Source: Halomonas denitrificans (lineage in GTDB: Bacteria > Pseudomonadota > Gammaproteobacteria > Xanthomonadales > Wenzhouxiangellaceae). From it: a stretch of DNA of 64,000 bases. The notes beneath the pieces are model-generated. The model did not search any database. It saw nothing but the letters and a program-made list of their open reading frames with translations, and was not told the DNA's origin. The stretch covers positions 186,001 to 250,000 of the forward strand of contig JAHVKF010000003.1 in NCBI GenBank assembly GCA_019800895.1. Direction: 5' to 3'. A program made the position numbers and the translations under genes. This document shows positions 55,201 through 63,214 of the stretch, one piece after another (the stretch's first letter is position 1; the number at the start of each line of letters is the position of its first letter).

Positions 55201-57591
55201 ATCCGGGCAGCGCTCGACAGCGGCGGCCGACGCGCATCGGAGGCGCGGGAGATGCTGCTGTACACCCCGTGGAACGGTGCCGCCGATTTCCGGCGGCGTC
55301 TCGAGCTGCGCATGAGCCGCAGGCGGGAGCCGCTGGGGGAAGAGGCCTACACCCAGGCGAGCATGGAGAATCCGCAAAGCCGCCGGGCGCTGAGCCGGAA
55401 GGGTTGGTTCATCAACTTCAAGCGCATGGAGACCGGTGCCGACATGATCACGATCCGTGCTCCGAACGGCACCCAGGACGAGCTGATCCGCCGCTACGAT
55501 CCCTCGACGGGCACCCTCAGCCTGCAGAAGGCCTATCGCGAGCACATCCCCGCCAACATCGACGCGGAGCTGCCCGTCCGGCTTTCCGAACGCGGCTTCC
55601 CCGCGTTCCTGTTCGCACAGTTGCGCTATCTGAATCGGGTGGGGGTCGGCTACGGCGGCGCCGGCAGGAATCCGCTACGCGAAGTGCACATGTCCTTCGT
55701 GATGAACTCGCGGACCAATGTCCAGATCACCTGGTTCAAGCAGACCCATTACCCGGAGTTGTCCTGGGACGAGTTCATCGAACAGGCCGGCGTTTCCGAG
55801 TTCCTGATGAACACGCGATCGCTGGACTATGCGCGCAGTCTGATCGATCTCGCCGGTTACCGCATCCGGAACGCCCGCCTGGATCTGACCGGCACCGGAT
55901 ACGCGCTCGGCGGTTTCCGCGAGTCGCACATCCCGGGCCCTGCCGAGGAGAGTTTCGACGACTACCTGCGTCGCCACGGACTTCGGGAAACCGACGAGGG
56001 TCCGCCGCCCTTCGACATCGTCCTCGAAGTGGAGCCGCACCCGGCCGCCCGGCGCGCTGCGACGAGCCGGAGCGACGGCGATTCGCCGACCGACCCGTCG
56101 GCACGGGACATCCGCCGCGACGAAGGCGCCGGGGCGCTCTCCGGCGGACACGAAGGGACCGGGACGCGCCGCACGGGGAACGACGCGATCGATCCGAGCG
56201 ACGCCGGTACGGAGCGCATGAGCGACGACGCATCGGCTCGAAGCCGGACGGAGCGCATGGACGGCGGTGGCGATGGCGGAGACCCTCCGGATGATGCGGC
56301 GCGGTCCGGCGGTGATTTCAACGGGCCGGACGACCTTGCCGAGTATCTCGAGCGGTTGCGGGAGACGGTCGAAGAGCAGGCCGAGCTGGCCGAGGAACTC
56401 TACCGCCGGCGTTCGCGCGACGACTTCCGCCTGACCGACAGCGAGCGCGCCGACCTGCGTCGGCGGGTGGAGGACGACCCGGCCAACGCCGGCAGGAGTG
56501 CACCGGAAGTCGAGGCGTTGGTCGAGCGTGCCGAACGGAGCGCGCGCGAGCGCACCAGGGAACGGATCGGTGGCGCCATCGCGCGACGGGACCGCATCGT
56601 GCCGGGGCTGATCGACGCCGTCGAAGAATCGCTGGATGCCGGGGTGCCCTTCGAGCAGATCGCCGCCGGCGTGCGACGCTTCCGTCGCGCTGGATCGGAG
56701 GGAGACATGATCGACTCGATCCGGGGCCTCGAGCGCCTGCATCTCGAAGCGCGCGGACTCCATGTCCTGAGTCCGGAGAACCCGGACGTCGTCGATCTCG
56801 AGATCCTCCTGGCCAACGCGTTGACCGAAGATCTCGGCGCGCGCGATCTCCGCCTCCTCGATGATTTCGTGGAAGGATCCTCGCGACAGGGGCGCGATTT
56901 CTTCGACGACCTGGAATCGACCGGCACCATGACCCGCGAAGAACCCTTCGAACGGCTGGCATCCCCCGACGAGATCGACCGCCTGCGCCGGATCCACGCG
57001 CGCCACCGCGAGGCCGGCGGCGCCGGCGCAGCTGATGCAGCCGGCGACGCCGGTGTGGCGGCACATGGGCGCGACCGTGATCTGCTCGAAGGTCCGGGTC
57101 CGAACGCGGGCGGACCAACGGGCACGGAACGGATGAACCGCCCGCTCGAACGGACCGAGCGCCTGGACCTGGTCCTGCCGGCCTCCGCCGGTCGGGAACT
57201 GGACGAACTGATCTCGCGCTACAACCGCAATGCGGGATCGGGGCGGCGGATCGGTACCGCGGAGCAACTGTTCCTCCATGATCTCGTTGCGAAGCAGGTT
57301 GCCCTCGGCGTGCCCCGGGAAGTTGCCTACGAGCTGGCACGGCGCGACTTCCTGCGCCTTTCGGGCGCCGGCGGCAGCCCGGACCTCCGGGTGCGCGCAG
57401 AGATGCTCGCCCGGTCCGTGATCAGCGACGGGAGTCGCCAGATGTCCCTCGACGAGTTCGTCCGGATCAGCGGCCTTCCCCGCGACGAGGCCGAACGCGC
57501 CCTCGGCAACGTGCTCGCCGACGCCGGACTCGCGCCCTTGCCCGACCATGTCAGCCCGGCCCGCTTCTACCCGGATGTCGGATTGCAGTAG
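52276..57591 (+). CDS. Giant exported protein of unknown function, 1771 aa
   Basis: A GTG start at 52276, inside the end of the preceding gene, gives signal peptide RRSLATLLLVGLALPMSG. The N-terminal third has two lipocalin-like beta segments (LDGRWQTYYEDR near residue 42, LLGAWSYVADP near 173). Two hydrophobic stretches lie near 760-790 (LVPVAVWGGFAGMVASLVI) and 834-856. A compact basic/aromatic region follows (about 1040-1220, with INFKRMETGADMITIRAPNG and VMNSRTNVQITWFKQ). From about 1255 a low-complexity Asp/Gly/Arg/Ser linker carries TERM motifs, then coiled coil (EYLERLRETVEEQAELAEEL) and a helical C-terminus. I recognise no family; the modular layout recalls large secreted toxins, but no toxin motif or immunity gene is evident. 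Confidence 0.75.
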   Translation: MVRRSLATLLLVGLALPMSGLGQPAPDDPGRDDRFDPAVVSLDGRWQTYYEDRNLGRVPGVVEVDEVAETVRAIYRHPVDDREYTLVSTRYVRSGATLRVDMEGESPVLWLNDGHGYPQHHLIVPESARELEARSGGNTLRIAIAERKPSDRHRLSLDMELVAADTLLGAWSYVADPFTGRARDGGGRVGDFSIADDGTGLQQGTEAWSRPEPIIDLAFVLPDQLSYAGGFSDLPNYPHRFQDNGHRRDNDYRTLVVVGRNLPQGPRHAARFVSESEGVSYSFVRYGRRMARDAHGNDELSRAEEKLLALLPEGTSREALTDLDFVVVRADLVPGVKPGIQSFTMNGLAGSWMLEFGDNRATVRFVRAVRPTSAGMEGRAFEATRDAFIPEALQIEIVTALDLDEETLWVMPGRNGAPMRLGPDGARVPAHRTDRPRTYRTDPLHLVDIGSEAAASVGQAPAIALPPAPTSAAYHVVPVAPGDLLTAALADETGLVSIGPAVARLQMHRSPADPGVETQWKAYLSEAARCSGIELEDFAAANHRDVHRFNERRLFFWDTLSTTVQLGDYAALILLRKSFLDLMQDRYDQYAQERSDEEIVAFRRGIEPEVLAHAHALGDVQVTGEGGEQMPFSETYETDNAGNRYRHGRLDVPPWVIAATREALSTYAERIESARDVAVDIDPCDTDDIDELLELTGTGFDAIRLQLFPRLVLLGDSSLPGERNPTWEPDYDARFRVWRIAQLAQQVSTYEALSEEDTDLILMAVDIALVPVAVWGGFAGMVASLVIEAAQIGSEAYDIGSAYASSERELAFALGAVEVLGHGRLRRAEAEAVTLFQTVTAFGFMVSAELVMEFVPRGVGEIFSDIRSVHRRASWLRGRSLLQRYEFDPGRIPTGLNRRDYTDMLRFMGERRGLRNAAAALDDDSRRLLDNLRNLETSAPVPAWTRGMSVLFDAAQRPIYFRRDLRSMTDEGREVIRAALDSGGRRASEAREMLLYTPWNGAADFRRRLELRMSRRREPLGEEAYTQASMENPQSRRALSRKGWFINFKRMETGADMITIRAPNGTQDELIRRYDPSTGTLSLQKAYREHIPANIDAELPVRLSERGFPAFLFAQLRYLNRVGVGYGGAGRNPLREVHMSFVMNSRTNVQITWFKQTHYPELSWDEFIEQAGVSEFLMNTRSLDYARSLIDLAGYRIRNARLDLTGTGYALGGFRESHIPGPAEESFDDYLRRHGLRETDEGPPPFDIVLEVEPHPAARRAATSRSDGDSPTDPSARDIRRDEGAGALSGGHEGTGTRRTGNDAIDPSDAGTERMSDDASARSRTERMDGGGDGGDPPDDAARSGGDFNGPDDLAEYLERLRETVEEQAELAEELYRRRSRDDFRLTDSERADLRRRVEDDPANAGRSAPEVEALVERAERSARERTRERIGGAIARRDRIVPGLIDAVEESLDAGVPFEQIAAGVRRFRRAGSEGDMIDSIRGLERLHLEARGLHVLSPENPDVVDLEILLANALTEDLGARDLRLLDDFVEGSSRQGRDFFDDLESTGTMTREEPFERLASPDEIDRLRRIHARHREAGGAGAADAAGDAGVAAHGRDRDLLEGPGPNAGGPTGTERMNRPLERTERLDLVLPASAGRELDELISRYNRNAGSGRRIGTAEQLFLHDLVAKQVALGVPREVAYELARRDFLRLSGAGGSPDLRVRAEMLARSVISDGSRQMSLDEFVRISGLPRDEAERALGNVLADAGLAPLPDHVSPARFYPDVGLQ

Positions 57592-57666
57592 CCACGCCCG
57601 CCGGCGGCGGCTCGCCCCGAACCGACCCTCGGCGGCCCGCCCCGGTGGGTAGGGACGGCATGCGGA

Positions 57667-58224
57667 CTACAGCTGGCCGACCAGTTCGGCGTGTCGTTCC
57701 TTGAGTCGGCGGAACGTCGCGAGGACTTCGGCGCCGAAGTCCTCGGGCCAGTTGACGCCCGAGTGCCAGGAATAGTCGACCTGCTCCTTCTCCCACCGCT
57801 GGTGCCGGATCTCCCACGAGCTGTGGTGCTCGAGGAACCGTGCGAAGCTGTCGGGCATCCGCGCGCCTTCGATCAGGTGAGTCTTCGACCGCAGGAGGTC
57901 TCGGATCTGCCGATTGCTCGGAAGGAAGGCATTCTCGAGCCAGAAGATCCAGGTCTTCAGTTCCTCGGGTGGAAGCGGTCGGTCGCCGTCGAACACGTGA
58001 CGGCGACCCAGCGAATCCAGCAGGTCACTGAAGATCTGCCGGCCTTCGATGATCAGGAATGCGAGAGGCCCGTACAGTTCCTGGAGCTGCTGGGTCGTGT
58101 AGTCGAGGCGGGCCTGTACATGGCGTCGTCGACGCTCGGCGCGCTCGCCGAGGATGTGGTTGACCAGCCAGCCGACGGCGGTGAGTCCGCCGGCGAACAG
58201 GGCAAGGCCGACTTCCTGGTTCAT
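57667..58224 (-). CDS. Hypothetical membrane-anchored protein
   Basis: A 185-residue protein with one N-terminal transmembrane segment (VGLALFAGGLTAVGWLVNHI) followed by a basic stop-transfer (RAERRRRHVQARLD) and a cytoplasmic helical domain rich in aromatic residues (PLAFLIIEGRQIFSDLL, TWIFWLENAFLPSNRQIRDL, HHSSWEIRHQRWEKEQ). Similar small anchored proteins are found scattered in bacteria without known function. It converges with the giant gene; their stops are 75 bases apart. Confidence 0.72.
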   Translation of the reverse strand: MNQEVGLALFAGGLTAVGWLVNHILGERAERRRRHVQARLDYTTQQLQELYGPLAFLIIEGRQIFSDLLDSLGRRHVFDGDRPLPPEELKTWIFWLENAFLPSNRQIRDLLRSKTHLIEGARMPDSFARFLEHHSSWEIRHQRWEKEQVDYSWHSGVNWPEDFGAEVLATFRRLKERHAELVGQL

Positions 58225-58373
58225 CGCGACGGCTCCCGATCATGCCGATGGCGCATTCGACCGACGGACAGGCGCGATGGCGGCGTGATCCCGTCGCCCG
58301 GCTTGCCGCGTGTTCGGTCTGCGTGTCGCACCATTTCCGGCGTCCCACGGTCGGTCGTTGCGCCCCAGCGAAA

Positions 58374-59138
58374 TCATCGTGCACGATCGCCAGGGTCCGC
58401 GCAAGCGCCCGGCCGTGGCGCGCTGGCCGCTGGTCCGGTCGCGGGAGAGCCCGGTCCCGGCTGCACTCGGCCCCGCGACGGTGCCGTGGAAGACGTCGAA
58501 CGGTTCGCCCGGGCCGCCGTGTCCAGGATTCGCGAGCAGGCCCGCGTGTGGAACAGGAACCAGGCCGTGATTCCGGTCAGCTTGAAGCCATCCTCCACCA
58601 GGTACTGCAGGCCTTCGTTGGGCACGAGCTGGTCGCACAGGATGGACGCGGCGAAGCAAGCGCAGGCCAGGAGCAGCAACGGCAGGCCGTGGTCGGCCAG
58701 CGGGCCCCGGAAGCGGAGGTAGTACAGCAGGAAGATCAGCACGTAGGTGCCGTAGACGATTTCCTCGAGCACCCCGATATGCAGCGGGAAGGCCCATTCA
58801 TGGAGCATGAACAGGTCGTCGACGAGCAGCGTCGCCGTCAGCGCTCCGGTGCAGAGCAGGAAGCGGACATCCTCGTCGGAACCCCCGCGTCGTGCCCGCG
58901 CGGCGCTGAACAGGCAGATCGACGCGGTCGCGGTCCACAGGAGAATGCCGATGGTCGAAACGATGCCGATGAACGGATGGACGCCCATCGTCGAGGCCGG
59001 ATCGCGGGTGAGGTCGGCGACGGGGATGCCGAGGCGCTCGGCCGCCAGGCCCGTGAGCGCGATGAACAGGATCGCGCAGCCGAGAGCGGCAAGCGGCGGC
59101 ACGGCGGAACGGTCAACGAGCCGCTGGCGTGCGGGCAT
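58374..59138 (-). CDS. Hypothetical multi-pass membrane protein
   Basis: A 254-residue protein with about six hydrophobic helices (for example LAALGCAILFIALTGLA, FIGIVSTIGILLWTATASIC, LLCTGALTATLLVDDLFMLH, VYGTYVLIFLLYYLRF, LLLLACACFAASIL). The conserved-looking ...LLVDDLFMLHE and ...DQLVPNEGLQYLVEDG loops carry acidic and His residues. The C-terminal 45 residues are Arg/Pro/Ser/Ala-rich low complexity. No known family recognised. It is followed at a distance of 150 bases by the single-pass protein gene on the same strand. Confidence 0.68.
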   Translation of the reverse strand: MPARQRLVDRSAVPPLAALGCAILFIALTGLAAERLGIPVADLTRDPASTMGVHPFIGIVSTIGILLWTATASICLFSAARARRGGSDEDVRFLLCTGALTATLLVDDLFMLHEWAFPLHIGVLEEIVYGTYVLIFLLYYLRFRGPLADHGLPLLLLACACFAASILCDQLVPNEGLQYLVEDGFKLTGITAWFLFHTRACSRILDTAARANRSTSSTAPSRGRVQPGPGSPATGPAASAPRPGACADPGDRAR

Positions 59139-59302
59139 CCTGAATCTCCTGAAGAGGGCGACCGGCGCCGATCGCCCACCGCCGGGGCGGCGGGGCTGGG
59201 GCGCGCCGAACGGCGGCTAGCCTAGCACCCGCGGCGATGTTCCGGAGAGGGGCAACGCCGTACCCCTCGCGCCGAGCGACGACGGGAGAGCGCGTGTCGC
59301 GG

Positions 59303-60595
59303 CTAGCCGCTGGGTGCCACACCCATCGATTGGAGGCGCTCGCGCGCTTGCTGGCCGACCGGCGTCTGCGCCTGCGCGGCCACGCGGTAGTGCTCGATGG
59401 CCTGGCTGCGGTTTCCGGCGCGCTGTTCGATGGTGCCGAGCAGGTAGTGGCTGATCGCGGTAGGCATGAGTTCGTTGGCCGCGTTCAGGTCGCCGCGGGC
59501 GGCGTCGTAGCGTTCGAGCTCGTTTCGCGCCATGCCGCGACGCAGGTGATGATAGAACCAGCTCGGGTCGCGCCGGACGGCCCGGTCGTAGGCCCGTTCG
59601 GCTTCACGATAGTCCTCGCGGGCAGCCAGGGCGTCGCCGCGCAGGGAGTGGAAGATCGCTGCTTCCGGCAGCATCCTGATGGCTTCGTCGGCCTTGGCCA
59701 GCGCCGTGTCCACATCCTCGTCGGCCAGCGCCTTGCGGCCTTCGTCGTAGGCCTCGTAGGCCGGTTGGTCGGCGCGCAGCTTCGCGGTCCGGCGCTGGTA
59801 GTCCTCGCGCCCGATCTCGCCTTCGCGGCCGAGTTCGGCGAGCAGTTCGCGGTTGTTCTCGACGCGTTCCTGGCTCGGCGGGTGCGAGGCGAACAGGGCG
59901 CCGAAGCCGCCGTGGTCCCGGCCTTCGGACAGGCGCACGAAGGTCTCCTGGAGCTCGACCGCGCCGACCGGGCTGTAGCCGGCGCGCTTCATGTAACGCA
60001 TGCCGTAGAGGTCGGCCTCGCGCTCGGCTTCGCGCGAGTAGCTCTGGTTGATCAACTGTGCACCGATGCTGCCGCCGAGCAATGCAACCTGGGTGTAGCG
60101 GTCGTCCTCGGTCGCGGCGCCCACGGCGATGCCGCCGGCGAGCACCGCGCCCTGCAGCAGCAGATTGCGGGTCTGGCCCAGCGCGCCGTGGCGTGCGGCG
60201 GCGTGGACGATCTCGTGGCTGAGCACGGCGGCGAGCTCGGACTCGGACTGCATCTCGACCAGGAGTCCGCGGTTGATCGCGATCTTGCCGCCGGGCAGCG
60301 CCCAGGCATTGGGAATCGACTCGTTGATGACTTCGAATTCGTAGGGCAGGTCCCGATCGGATTCCGCCGCGAGGCGCTGGCCGACCCGCTGCACGTAGTC
60401 GACCAGGCCCGGGTCGAGCTCGTAGTCGCCCCCCTGGGCCTGGATCAGCGGTGCGTACTGCTGGGCGCCGACCTGCAGCTCCCAGTCTTCGCCGACGGCG
60501 ACCAGTTCGCGGTCTCCGGTGACGGGGTTGACGGAGCAGCCGGCCAAAACGAGCGCGGCGAGGAGAAGGACTGAGGAAACGGCGGAACGGACCAT
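59303..60595 (-). CDS. M48 family metalloprotease lipoprotein with TPR repeats
   Basis: A 430-residue periplasmic zinc protease. Lipobox LVLAGC places the lipidated Cys at residue 20. The M48 core has HEIVH near residue 126 (zinc ligands and catalytic Glu) and a third ligand Glu in SREAEREADLYGM near 186. The C-terminal part (about 270-425) has TPR-like units (ALADEDVDTALAKADEAIRM, AREDYREAERAYDRAV, AGNRSQAIEHYRVA). This resembles BepA/YfgC, which degrades misassembled outer-membrane proteins such as LptD; the similarity of layout makes that role plausible but not certain. Confidence 0.9.
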   Translation of the reverse strand: MVRSAVSSVLLLAALVLAGCSVNPVTGDRELVAVGEDWELQVGAQQYAPLIQAQGGDYELDPGLVDYVQRVGQRLAAESDRDLPYEFEVINESIPNAWALPGGKIAINRGLLVEMQSESELAAVLSHEIVHAAARHGALGQTRNLLLQGAVLAGGIAVGAATEDDRYTQVALLGGSIGAQLINQSYSREAEREADLYGMRYMKRAGYSPVGAVELQETFVRLSEGRDHGGFGALFASHPPSQERVENNRELLAELGREGEIGREDYQRRTAKLRADQPAYEAYDEGRKALADEDVDTALAKADEAIRMLPEAAIFHSLRGDALAAREDYREAERAYDRAVRRDPSWFYHHLRRGMARNELERYDAARGDLNAANELMPTAISHYLLGTIEQRAGNRSQAIEHYRVAAQAQTPVGQQARERLQSMGVAPSG

Positions 60596-60655
60596 GGGAT
60601 GCCCTCGGAGTGCGTATCCAGAAGCAGGAGTCTACCGCTTGCCGGGCGGGGCTCC

Positions 60656-61450
60656 TTAACCTGTGTTGGCATCGGCCGGACAGGCACCGGGCTCCGGAAG
60701 CGCAGTGGCCGGCGACCAGTCGTCCAGTTCGATCACGATCGTGTCGCCGTCGTCGACGTAGACGATGCGCACCGGCAGGCCGCCGATCGCGGGCGCATGC
60801 CAGGCGATGTAGTTGCGGCTCGAGCCCTCCTTGCGGAAGCGCTCGTAGACCTGGGTGTCGAAGCAGCGACCGTCCACGATCAGCGACTCGCGGCGGAGGA
60901 AACGATACTGCTGGGTCTCCAGTTCGTCGCGCTCGACAACCAGGAACTCCAGGTCCTCACCGCCCCGGCCGGCGGCGATCTCGCCGGCCGCCGCGAGCCG
61001 GAGCGTCAGCGGATCGACGGCGCCGGCGGCCAGCGGCACGCGCGTTTCGCCGTTGTGGGTGGTGGTGTCCGTATGCAGCTCGGTCCAGTCGTAGCGGTGC
61101 TGCCAGAAGCGATCGCGACCCGGCCGCTCCGCGACATGGTGATAGGTCAGCGGCAGCACGGCCTCGTCGGTCCAGGCAAACCACGCGGCCTCTGTGGTCG
61201 ACAAGCCCAGGACCCGGACCAGGAATGCGGTGGCCTCGGACTCGACCCGGTAGTGCCAGAGGCCGTCCTCGCGCCGGGTCAGGCTGGACTGGAGGACGCC
61301 AAGCGCATCCCCGTTCCGGGTGACCGCGTAGCTCGCTTCGTGCTCGCTGAACGGCGGTGCTTCAGTTGCCGTTGCGGTCGATGCGACGGCCGTCAGCATC
61401 CAGATCGCGATCCAGCAGCAGTGGAGCGCGGAACCGGAGATCGTCTTCAT
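60656..61450 (-). CDS. DUF3108 domain-containing exported protein
   Basis: A 264-residue protein with a signal peptide (ALHCCWIAIWMLTAVASTAT) and a DUF3108 domain: FSEHEASYAVTRNGDALGVL near the mature start, GLWHYRVESEATAF near 66, and the Asp/Tyr-rich end part (RNYIAWHAPAIGGLPVRIVY). Often found next to purN in gammaproteobacteria, role unknown. The ATG at 61450 has AGGAAG upstream; 61471 is an alternative. It overlaps the 3' end of purN by 89 bases in another frame. Confidence 0.88.
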   Translation of the reverse strand: MKTISGSALHCCWIAIWMLTAVASTATATEAPPFSEHEASYAVTRNGDALGVLQSSLTRREDGLWHYRVESEATAFLVRVLGLSTTEAAWFAWTDEAVLPLTYHHVAERPGRDRFWQHRYDWTELHTDTTTHNGETRVPLAAGAVDPLTLRLAAAGEIAAGRGGEDLEFLVVERDELETQQYRFLRRESLIVDGRCFDTQVYERFRKEGSSRNYIAWHAPAIGGLPVRIVYVDDGDTIVIELDDWSPATALPEPGACPADANTG

Positions 61451-62057
61451 CGGAGTTGGCTTCCTGTCCATGAGGGGATAAGACCGCTTCGCGGGCCAGA
61501 AGTGCCAGCACGGCCGGGTACAGCCGGTGCTCCTGGACGAGTACCCGGCGGGCCAGGGCGTCGGGGTCGTCGCCGGGTTCGACCGCCACGCGCGCCTGGG
61601 CGATGACCGGGCCGCCGTCCAGCTCGGGCGTGACCCAGTGCACGCTGGCGCCGTGCTCGGCCACGCCGTCGGCGAGCGCGCGCGCGTGGGTATCCAGCCC
61701 GCGATACGCCGGCAGCAGCGAAGGATGGATGTTGACCAGCTGTCCGGCGTGCCGCTCGACGAAGTTCCCCGAAAGTACGCGCATGAAGCCCGCCATGGCC
61801 ACCAGGTCGGGCCCGTAACCGGACAGCGCGTCGTCGAGCGCCTGCTCGAACGATCGGCGATCGGGGAAGGCGTGGCGTGGAATCTCGGCGGTGTCGATGC
61901 CGCGCAAGGCAAGCGCGTCGAGACCCTCGGCCGGGCGGTCCGCGATCGCGCCCACCAGTGTCATCGGTAGCCGGCCCTGGTCGATCGTATCGGCGATCGC
62001 CAGCGCATTGCTGCCCCGACCGGACAGCATCACCACCAGTCGCCGGGGCTCCATCAT
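61362..62057 (-). CDS. purN: Phosphoribosylglycinamide formyltransferase
   Basis: A 231-residue enzyme transferring a formyl group from 10-formyl-THF to GAR in purine synthesis. VVMLSGRGSNALAIAD near residue 8 binds GAR, MAGFMRVLSGNF near 87, NIHPSLLPAYRGLDTH near 108 holds the catalytic Asn and His, and DGGPVIAQARVAV near 145 the catalytic Asp. The last 25-30 residues exceed the usual length (about 212 aa) and coincide with the beginning of the DUF3108 gene. It lies eight bases after purM. Confidence 0.95.
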   Translation of the reverse strand: MMEPRRLVVMLSGRGSNALAIADTIDQGRLPMTLVGAIADRPAEGLDALALRGIDTAEIPRHAFPDRRSFEQALDDALSGYGPDLVAMAGFMRVLSGNFVERHAGQLVNIHPSLLPAYRGLDTHARALADGVAEHGASVHWVTPELDGGPVIAQARVAVEPGDDPDALARRVLVQEHRLYPAVLALLAREAVLSPHGQEANSDEDDLRFRAPLLLDRDLDADGRRIDRNGN

Positions 62058-62064
62058 GCGGGCA

Positions 62065-63114
62065 TCACGCCTCGACGTAGCGCACGCGCTCGCCGTCGCC
62101 TGCGTCGATGACCCGGCCGATCACGCCGAGCGGGTCTGCGCCGCGCCGCTCGAGTGCTTCGATCACGGCCGCGGCATCGGCTTCGCGCACGATCAGGACG
62201 AAGCCGACGCCGAGGTTGAACGTGCGTCGCATCTCGGCCGTCTCGATGCGACCGACCTCGGCCAGCCAGCCGAAGAGGTCGGGTTCGGCCCAGCACGAGG
62301 CGTCGAGCTCGATGCCCAGCGACTCGGGGATCACCCGCACGATGTTTTCCGTGAGGCCGCCGCCGGTGATATGCGCCATGCCTCGTACCGCGTGGTCGGC
62401 GGTCAGCGCCAGCGCGTCGCGGACGTAGATCCGCGTCGGCGCCAGCAGCGCCTCGGCACGCTCGCGTTCGGCCTCGACGCCCCCGGCGCGCTCCAGCACC
62501 TTGCGAATCAGCGAGTAGCCGTTGCTGTGCGGGCCCGAACTCGGCAGGCCGATGATCGCGTCGCCGGCCCGGATCGTCGAGCCGTCGATCATCCGATCGC
62601 GTTCGACCGCTCCGACCGAAAACCCGGCCAGGTCGTACTCGCCGGGCGGATACATGCCGGGCATCTCGGCGGTTTCCCCGCCGATCAACGCGCAACCGGC
62701 CTGTTCGCAGCCGCGTGCGATGCCGGCCACGACGTCGGCCGCGGCGTCGACCTCGAGCTTGCCGCAGGCGAAGTAGTCGAGAAAGAACAGCGGTTCGGCG
62801 CCGGTGACGAGGATGTCGTTGACGCACATCGCGACCAGGTCGACGCCGATCGTGTCGTGGCGGTTCAGCGCACGGGCCAGCATCAGCTTGGTACCGACAC
62901 CGTCGGTGCCGGAGACGAGCACCGGATCCCGATAGCGATCGCCCAGCGCGAACAAGCCGCCGAAGCCGCCGAGGCCGCCCAGCACTTCGGGGCGCATCGT
63001 GCGCTTGACCAGGGGCTTGATGCGGTCGACGAGCGCATTGCCCGCGTCGATATCGACCCCCGCGTCGCGGTAGCTGAGGCGAGGGTCCGAAGGAGGGGGC
63101 GGCGGCTTGCTCAT
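62065..63114 (-). CDS. purM: Phosphoribosylformylglycinamidine cyclo-ligase
   Basis: A 349-residue AIR synthetase converting FGAM to AIR with [23 protein letters not shown] near residue 14, [14 protein letters not shown] near 67 (ATP site), [20 protein letters not shown] near 91, [11 protein letters not shown] near 145 and [13 protein letters not shown] near 240 are all family-typical. Length matches E. coli PurM (345 aa). It forms an operon with purN and is divergent from the DUF2066 gene, the normal gammaproteobacterial setting. Confidence 0.97.
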   Translation of the reverse strand: MSKPPPPPSDPRLSYRDAGVDIDAGNALVDRIKPLVKRTMRPEVLGGLGGFGGLFALGDRYRDPVLVSGTDGVGTKLMLARALNRHDTIGVDLVAMCVNDILVTGAEPLFFLDYFACGKLEVDAAADVVAGIARGCEQAGCALIGGETAEMPGMYPPGEYDLAGFSVGAVERDRMIDGSTIRAGDAIIGLPSSGPHSNGYSLIRKVLERAGGVEAERERAEALLAPTRIYVRDALALTADHAVRGMAHITGGGLTENIVRVIPESLGIELDASCWAEPDLFGWLAEVGRIETAEMRRTFNLGVGFVLIVREADAAAVIEALERRGADPLGVIGRVIDAGDGERVRYVEA

Positions 63115-63214
63115 GGTCGATTCCGGGCGTCGGCAGGCGTGCCGCGCATTGTGCCTCAGCGGCCGCTGCGACGCACGGTCGCGGGGGGCGCGCTGTGCTA
63201 TCGTTCCGCGCATC

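Noticed and set aside
52192-55545. A 1117-residue open frame on the - strand opposite the giant gene
   Set aside because: No signal, no motif and the composition of an antisense shadow. The + strand frame has a signal peptide, overlap coupling and varied domain character.
49839-57591. Polymorphic toxin with immunity gene
   Set aside because: Layout is suggestive, but no pretoxin, toxin or repeat motif could be named, and the next gene is on the opposite strand without immunity-like features.
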